Translations under genes and position numbers: made by a program
The notes under the pieces: generated by a model
Told to the model about the DNA's origin: nothing
Database searches by the model: none
The model's input: only the letters and a program-made list of their open reading frames with translations
Source: an uncultured Saprospiraceae bacterium
GTDB taxonomy: Bacteria; Bacteroidota; Bacteroidia; Chitinophagales; Saprospiraceae
Reading direction: 5' to 3'
DNA: 10,465 nt
Assembly (NCBI GenBank): GCA_937127195.1
Contig: CAKZLT010000280.1
Location: 1-10,465 of the forward strand
Shown here: positions 7,096 to 10,465 of the stretch, in pieces
How positions within the stretch are numbered: position 1 is the stretch's first letter
Layout of the letters: each line of letters opens with the position of its first letter

Positions 7096-7986
7096 TCAAA
7101 TATCAAACGTTAACTTAGATAACTTTTCTGCTTTTTTCCATAGTGTGGCACCGATTTTTTGATTTTTAGTACCTTCATCAGGTTGAACAATGCCTGGTTT
7201 TCCTTTGAATTCGTTAAAGCCTGTTGGGCCATAAAATTCACCTCCTTGCCCTTCTACCGATGCCATAATCAAAGGTTTTGCTGCATCTTCAGGTTTTCCT
7301 GCAAAGAATTTTCCAATCACCCAAATCACACCTTTTTGCAAAAAATTAGGATTTCCTGCATGTTGAATACCCGTAATAGATACACCAGGATGCGCTCCTA
7401 AAGCATGAATATTTAGATTTTTAGCTTGAATTCTACGGTTCAATTCTGCGGTAAATGCCAAAATTGCCCATTTACTCCTCGAATACACTTTCATATTACC
7501 AACTTCCGAAAAGTCTTTTTCAGATTGAATATCATTGACATCAATCGGATTTCCACGATGTTCGGAGGAAGACATACTAACTACTCTTGCATCGGGTGTT
7601 TTTTGTAATAATGAAAACAATTGAGCAGTAAGTGCAAAAGGGCCAATGAAATGAATCGCCAAGTTCAGTTCAATACCATCCTTTGATGTTCTCTTTTCTT
7701 TATCAAAAAAGTAAACACCTGCATTGTGCGCCAAAACATCCAAACGAGAATATTTTGACAACACAGTATTTGAGAATTGTTTAATGGATTTTAAATCACC
7801 CATATCAACTAACAGTAGTTCTACGGTTTCATTTGGAAATTCAGACTTCAACTGCTTTAACACCTTTTCGCCCGATGCTTTACTTCGACAAGCTAAAACA
7901 ACATGATAACCTCTATTTAACATTTCACGAGAATAGTGTTGTCCTATTCCTCCGTTCGCACCTGTTACTATTGCTATTTTTTTCAT
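7096..7986 (-). CDS. Short-chain dehydrogenase/reductase (SDR), NAD(P)-dependent
   Basis: This 296-residue cytoplasmic oxidoreductase has a complete classical SDR motif set: TGANGGIG (8-15) for the dinucleotide, ACR with R34 at the end of the second strand (suggesting NADP preference), HNAG (87-90), N108, the S-rich VSMSSS strand (136-141), and the Y168-x3-K172 catalytic pair (VYSRSK). HPG (199-201) follows as usual. Overall it resembles the retinol-dehydrogenase/WWOX-like branch of SDRs, but the substrate cannot be read from sequence. Its ATG lies 7 bases after the stop of the SnoaL-like gene on the same strand, so the two are very probably cotranscribed and may act in one pathway. The start matches the usual MKKIAIVTGA opening. 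No clear Shine-Dalgarno is present, as is common in this phylum. Confidence 0.93.
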   Translation of the reverse strand: MKKIAIVTGANGGIGQHYSREMLNRGYHVVLACRSKASGEKVLKQLKSEFPNETVELLLVDMGDLKSIKQFSNTVLSKYSRLDVLAHNAGVYFFDKEKRTSKDGIELNLAIHFIGPFALTAQLFSLLQKTPDARVVSMSSSEHRGNPIDVNDIQSEKDFSEVGNMKVYSRSKWAILAFTAELNRRIQAKNLNIHALGAHPGVSITGIQHAGNPNFLQKGVIWVIGKFFAGKPEDAAKPLIMASVEGQGGEFYGPTGFNEFKGKPGIVQPDEGTKNQKIGATLWKKAEKLSKLTFDI

Positions 7987-7993
7987 CTTTAGT

Positions 7994-8767
7994 TTAAAAT
8001 TTTCCTGTGTTTGCCCATGTATCCCTTGCTGGAATAGGTTCCATGTTGTCCCAGTGTTCTACGATTTTACCATTCTCAATTCTGAAAAGGTCAAAAACAG
8101 CCAGTTCTGTTCCATTAAAAGTGGCTTTGGAATAGCTGACCACATGATTCCCTTGACCGATAACTTTAAAAATAAAATCGTAGTTAAAATCTTGTGTTGC
8201 CAAGAAGTGTTTAACTGCGTCAATGCCATTTGGAACATTTGGATTGTGTTGAATGCATGTTTCGGTAGAAACGTATTTTTCTAATGCACCATGATTAGCA
8301 TTTTGAAAAATATCTACAAAGAAGCTACGAACCAACGCTTTGTTTTCTTCTGTTTTGTCTAAATCCTTGATTTCAAAATCACCTAAAATCATATCATTAC
8401 CCGAAACGGTATCTTCTTTTTCAACATACTTTCCGATAACATCCCAATGTTCCACGATTTTGTCATCGTCCGAATTGGTATCAAATAAATCTGTTGTTAC
8501 CCATTTTCCTTCGCCATTATTAATGTCTTGATACACTTGAACAAAGACAAAATTACCATCTTCAATCGTACGAATTACTCGAATATCTCGAACAGGACAA
8601 CGCACCACAAAATCCTTAAAAAACTCAATAAAGCCATCAGCACCATCTTTTACACCTGTGCTGTGCTGCGTATATCGGTCACCTGTATATTCTCGAACGA
8701 CTTCATAATTTCCATCTCTAATACCTTTTAAATAAAGGTTAGTAGCATATTCTAATTTTTTACTCAT
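7994..8767 (-). CDS. Two-domain SnoaL-like (NTF2-fold) protein
   Basis: The 257-residue product is a tandem of two SnoaL/NTF2-like domains. Domain 1 (about 1-115) has RYTQHS (31-36) and KIVEHWDV (103-110). Domain 2 (about 138-257) has CIQHN (171-175) and the stretch DLFRIENGKIVEHWDN (226-241). The repeated QH and IVEHWD signatures match the COG4922 group, predicted SnoaL-like aldol-condensation-catalysing enzymes, although individual members are mostly uncharacterised. Single-domain relatives are about half this length, so this is an internal duplication or fusion. Residues 116-137 form the linker. The gene is followed 7 bases later by the SDR and preceded by an AraC-family gene with a 209-bp gap. 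A fragment of a paralogue lies at 2822-2903. Enzymatic activity is inferred only from the family; ligand binding or a non-catalytic role is possible. Confidence 0.88.
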   Translation of the reverse strand: MSKKLEYATNLYLKGIRDGNYEVVREYTGDRYTQHSTGVKDGADGFIEFFKDFVVRCPVRDIRVIRTIEDGNFVFVQVYQDINNGEGKWVTTDLFDTNSDDDKIVEHWDVIGKYVEKEDTVSGNDMILGDFEIKDLDKTEENKALVRSFFVDIFQNANHGALEKYVSTETCIQHNPNVPNGIDAVKHFLATQDFNYDFIFKVIGQGNHVVSYSKATFNGTELAVFDLFRIENGKIVEHWDNMEPIPARDTWANTGKF

Positions 8768-8868
8768 TTTTTTAAATTTTAGATTATTTCATTTAGCAAT
8801 AAAAGATGGTTCTTTGACAGTTTTTGTTAAAAAAGCTAAAAGATTAGAAACATAATTCCTAAAACATA

Positions 8869-8921
8869 TTTTATCACTATTATTAAATGTATTTTTTGTT
8901 ATGCAAACATCGTTTGATTAT
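8869..8921 (-). promoter_or_regulatory. Conserved non-coding block upstream of the SnoaL-SDR operon
   Basis: Fifty-odd bases here are almost identical to 2908-2959, although neither copy is coding. The block contains the dyad CAAAC-ATC-GTTTG (8904-8916), which in the relic has one mismatch. On the minus strand TTTG at 8907-8904 could be a -33 element, but the -7 region 18-19 bases on is poor, which would suit an activator-dependent promoter. This is a candidate control region, not a proven one. Confidence 0.35.
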
Positions 8922-8934
8922 TGATATTGGAAAA

Positions 8935-8966
8935 GGTAAATCTTTTAAAATATTGGTAAATCTTTA
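8935..8966 (-). promoter_or_regulatory. Paired direct repeat, candidate AraC-family operator
   Basis: The 11-mer GGTAAATCTTT occurs at 8935-8945 and again at 8955-8965. The period is 20 bp, about two helical turns, the usual spacing of half-sites for AraC-family dimers. It lies immediately downstream of the AraC gene's stop codon and upstream of the conserved block before the SnoaL-SDR genes. The relic copy near 2974-2984 keeps only one unit. Confidence 0.4.
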
Positions 8967-8976
8967 TAGTATTAGT

Positions 8977-9855
8977 TTAGAAAACAGTATTCCTAAATAC
9001 CTTTGGAGATAAGTTAGTATGTTTTTTAAAATACTTTGTAAAATTTGTAACTTCATCAAACCCAAACTGATAGGCTACTTCACTGATAGTTATACCTCTA
9101 TTAGAAAGCTCTTTTTTCGTCTTTAGTATTAATGTTTCATCAATAAAACCTTTGATAGATTTTTTGGTAAATGTTTTACAAATTTTATTTAGTTTTTGAT
9201 AAGAAATATTCAACCATTCACAATAATCTTTGGCATTACGAGAAACAGCTAATTTCTCATCTAATATTTTTTGAAACTGAATAAAAAGTGCTTTATCACT
9301 TGATGGAATATCCAAACTCTTATGTTTGAATTGCGATTGTGATTTTGTTTTTAAAATAAAAGTTCTCAACAAACATTGTAAAATCTCTTGTTGTTCATGA
9401 CTATTTGGCGAATGATATTCTTGATAAAGATATTTGACTAAAGCGTGAAAAGTATCATATTGTTTACCTTCTTGAAGTGATAAGATAGGTTTGTAAATCA
9501 GTGAATTATAAGGATAAGAATAAGACAGGTCTTTAAATTGGATTTGGTTTTGATGCAGAAAATCTCCTGTAAAAAACAAGACAAAACCATTAACCGCATC
9601 AATATTTTGCCACGCATGAACTTGGTCTTTTCCAATAAATATAATGTCTTTTTCCTGATAAGGATATTTTTTAAAATCAATTAAGTGTTCGCCTTTGCCT
9701 TCTGTAATAAATAAGATAGCGTAAAATTTTACTCGATGTGGTTGCTTTCTTTGTTCTACAAGAACCGTGTTAAAAAAATCACTCAAATGACGAATTTCAA
9801 AACCAACCTCTTCGTAATCTTTCTTAAAAGTAACTTCTTGAATTTTATTGAACAT
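8977..9855 (-). CDS. AraC-family transcriptional regulator (cupin sensor plus HTH)
   Basis: This 292-residue protein has the standard AraC layout. The N-terminal part (about 18-115) is a cupin-like sensor, with HLIDFKKYPYQEKDIIFI (57-74) and QVHAWQN (78-84) as the usual hairpin and H-x-W strand. Residues 130-190 form the linker helices. The C-terminal DNA-binding part (about 205-292) has two helix-turn-helix units: AKDYCEWLNISYQKLNKICK (208-227), and one starting TISEVAYQFGFDEVTNFTKY (256-275), with the family's ISEVAYQFGF and LSPKVFR signatures. It precedes the SnoaL-SDR pair on the same strand and probably controls it. The inducer is unknown. A long hairpin lies 21 bases before its ATG, so its own leader may be structured. 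The ATG at 9853-9855 gives the normal family length. Confidence 0.93.
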   Translation of the reverse strand: MFNKIQEVTFKKDYEEVGFEIRHLSDFFNTVLVEQRKQPHRVKFYAILFITEGKGEHLIDFKKYPYQEKDIIFIGKDQVHAWQNIDAVNGFVLFFTGDFLHQNQIQFKDLSYSYPYNSLIYKPILSLQEGKQYDTFHALVKYLYQEYHSPNSHEQQEILQCLLRTFILKTKSQSQFKHKSLDIPSSDKALFIQFQKILDEKLAVSRNAKDYCEWLNISYQKLNKICKTFTKKSIKGFIDETLILKTKKELSNRGITISEVAYQFGFDEVTNFTKYFKKHTNLSPKVFRNTVF

Positions 9856-9876
9856 ATTGTAAGATAGATATTTTTG

Positions 9877-9966
9877 GGGCGCATCTCAAATTGTCGTTTG
9901 GATAAAATGAAGAAGAAACGTGTCGAAGCTACGCTTCTTCTAAATACGACAATTTGAGATGCGCTC
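9877..9966. repeat. Long inverted repeat with nested stem
   Basis: The arms 9877-9896 and 9947-9966 pair over 20 bases with a single G-T wobble. Bases 9879-9896 and 9947-9964 form 18 perfect pairs beginning GCGCATCTC. Inside, GAAGAAG (9909-9915) pairs with CTTCTTC (9934-9940), and CGT (9919-9921) with ACG (9931-9933). Neither strand has a U-tract right after it, so it is not a typical terminator. It is noticeably richer in GC than its surroundings. On the minus strand it would lie in the leader of the AraC gene. Confidence 0.85.
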
Positions 9967-10001
9967 ATATTTTTGCCTATTCCCTAAAAATCAAAAATAT
10001 G
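9966..10001. repeat. 10-bp inverted repeat carrying two opposed TATTTTTG boxes
   Basis: CATATTTTTG (9966-9975) is repeated in inverse as CAAAAATATG (9992-10001) around 16 bases. Each arm holds a perfect match to the Bacteroidota -7 consensus TAnnTTTG: 9968-9975 on the plus strand and 9992-9999 on the minus strand. The minus-strand copy is placed to serve the AraC gene. Neither has a clear TTTG -33 element at normal spacing: on the plus strand the nearest TTTG (9953-9956) is only 11 bases away. Confidence 0.4.
9992..9999 (-). promoter_or_regulatory. Candidate -7 element for the AraC gene
   Basis: On the minus strand the bases read TATTTTTG, an exact match to TAnnTTTG. Transcription would start near 9985 and give a leader of about 130 bases containing the long hairpin at 9877-9966 before the ATG at 9855. 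The missing clear -33 box keeps this tentative. Confidence 0.3.
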
Positions 10002-10018
10002 AAAAAGTTGCTTTTATT

Positions 10019-10066
10019 TAGTGAAGAAAAATAAATAAGTTGCACCATTCTACTTTTTCTTCACTA
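10019..10066. repeat. 13-bp inverted repeat
   Basis: The arm TAGTGAAGAAAAA (10019-10031) pairs perfectly with TTTTTCTTCACTA (10054-10066) around a 22-base loop. It lies in the spacer between the right-hand SnoaL-like gene and the AraC gene. Its function is unknown. Confidence 0.8.
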
Positions 10067-10108
10067 TCACTTCAAAACGTTACAATCAGTATATATTAGA
10101 CACAAAAT

Positions 10109-10153
10109 AGGCAAGGCTCTCATCTGAAAGCCTTGCCTTTATTTTTTTTTTTT
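10109..10153 (+). terminator. Strong intrinsic terminator, best on the plus strand
   Basis: AGGCAAGGCT (10109-10118) pairs perfectly with AGCCTTGCCT (10129-10138) around a 10-base loop. On the plus strand the stem is followed by TTA and twelve T residues (10142-10153). On the minus strand it sits 23 bases beyond the stop of the right-edge gene and is followed by only TATTTTG, so it may also end that gene, less efficiently. Confidence 0.8.
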
Positions 10154-10160
10154 AAAGTAA

Positions 10161-10465
10161 TTACCACTTTCCATTACTATTTGCCCAATCTGCTTGGTCT
10201 GGTATTGCCTGTACTACATCCCAATGTTCTACAATTTTACCATTTTCTAATCTGAATAAATCAAAATATGCAGATGCTAAACCTGTGTTTTGGTCAGGAA
10301 AGCCTTGTGACATCATTAAGGCAAAGTTTCCTTCTACATGAATAAACTCAATAGATTGATAAAATGGAGTTCCTTCAGGAAGTGTAGATAAAAATCCTTG
10401 TAATGGTTGAATATCTGTTCCAAAACCAACACTATGTTGTGTGTAGCTTGTTGTATCAAAATAAG
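10161..10465 (-). CDS. SnoaL-like (NTF2-fold) protein, C-terminal part (cut by window edge)
   Basis: The minus strand is open from the right edge to a TAA at 10161-10163 and gives the last 100 residues. It carries SYTQHS near its visible start and ends AYFDLFRLENGKIVEHWD, then VVQAIP and WANSNGKW. The same signatures appear in the two-domain protein at 7994-8767 (YTQHS, FDLFRIENGKIVEHWD, PIPARDTWANTGKF), so the two are paralogues. The visible length fits most of one domain. Whether there is a second domain upstream lies outside the window. The family is the COG4922-like SnoaL group with presumed small-molecule binding or aldol chemistry. The gene is separated from AraC by a 305-bp spacer with several hairpins, so cotranscription with it is doubtful. 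Confidence 0.85.
   Translation of the reverse strand, partial: YFDTTSYTQHSVGFGTDIQPLQGFLSTLPEGTPFYQSIEFIHVEGNFALMMSQGFPDQNTGLASAYFDLFRLENGKIVEHWDVVQAIPDQADWANSNGKW

Larger units (their letters stand above)
8630..9012 (-). repeat. Intact counterpart of the decayed duplication at 2822-3035
   Basis: This stretch covers the 5' part of the SnoaL-like gene, the whole spacer and the last codons of the AraC gene. Matching blocks are 8630-8722, about 8869-8966 and 8977-9012. The part between 8723 and 8868 has no counterpart in the relic, which fits a deletion there in the relic copy. Confidence 0.8.
9966..10153 (+). ncRNA. Possible plus-strand structured RNA
   Basis: This interval starts with a plus-strand TATTTTTG box, contains a 13-bp hairpin (10019-10066), and ends with a plus-strand terminator with twelve T residues. 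No plus-strand protein gene occurs upstream of that terminator within the window. The only open frame is an 11-residue one at 9999-10034 (MKKLLLFSEEK), too short to support. A small RNA of roughly 150-170 bases is one explanation; a bidirectional terminator for the right-hand gene is the simpler alternative. Confidence 0.2.

Noticed and set aside
7081..7105. Repeated TCAAA words after the SDR gene
   Set aside because: Short, irregular and AT-rich, with no constant period. No CRISPR or regulatory pattern.
3091..9940. Similarity of the palindrome core CGTAGCGCTACG (3093-3104) to GAAGCTACGCTTC in the hairpin at 9925-9937
   Set aside because: Only a few bases around CTACG are shared. This is not enough to call them copies of one element.
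9999..10034. Tiny plus-strand frame MKKLLLFSEEK resembling the start of a signal peptide
   Set aside because: Eleven codons, no ribosome site and no homology visible. It may be chance in AT-rich DNA or a trace of a lost gene.
9877..10153. Retron-like non-coding RNA
   Set aside because: There is no reverse transcriptase in the window, and the arms form simple hairpins rather than the a1/a2 flanking layout with a branching G.
1..10465. tRNA, rRNA, CRISPR array, insertion sequence or attachment site
   Set aside because: No cloverleaf-like segment, regular repeat-spacer array, transposase with terminal repeats, or integrase with flanking repeats could be found by reading either strand.

Overview
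The window looks like chromosomal DNA of a member of the Bacteroidota. It is AT-rich, Shine-Dalgarno sequences are weak or absent, and a very large secreted protein ends in a type A sorting domain of the type IX secretion system (T9SS), which is confined to that phylum. I cannot place it below phylum level from the sequence alone. All genes I can support, including the two cut by the window edges, lie on the minus strand, so transcription runs from right to left.

Layout from left to right: (1) 1-234, the N-terminal end of a PD-(D/E)XK nuclease/transposase-like protein that runs off the left edge. (2) 309-2654, a cytoplasmic GH13 alpha-amylase-family hydrolase that resembles glucosylglycerol hydrolases. 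(3) 2655-3140, a gene-free stretch holding a decayed copy of the SnoaL/AraC junction found at 8630-9010, followed by a perfect 38-bp palindrome. (4) 3141-6803, a 1220-residue secreted Asp-box (BNR) propeller protein with a T9SS tail. (5) 6804-7095, a terminator-like hairpin almost touching the start of that gene, and the relic of another T9SS tail. (6) 7096-9855, a module transcribed in the order AraC-family regulator, two-domain SnoaL-like protein, short-chain dehydrogenase. (7) 9856-10160, a non-coding stretch packed with four inverted repeats, ending in a strong plus-strand terminator. (8) 10161-10465, the C-terminal end of another SnoaL/NTF2-like protein that runs off the right edge.

How the genes may work together: the SnoaL-like and SDR genes are 7 bp apart and very likely cotranscribed. 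The AraC gene lies just upstream on the same strand, and a pair of 11-bp direct repeats with a 20-bp period sits between it and its presumed target. This looks like a small inducible unit acting on a ketone, aldehyde or similar small molecule, but the substrate is not visible. The SnoaL-like fold occurs four times here: twice in one protein, once at the right edge, and once as a frameshifted relic near 2.85 kb. The neighbourhood has therefore undergone repeated duplication and decay.

The most notable observations are the decayed module duplication, the hairpin-rich interval at 9.88-10.15 kb that could encode a plus-strand structured RNA, and the terminator hairpin overlapping the probable promoter of the secreted propeller gene. 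I found no convincing new defence or mobile system.
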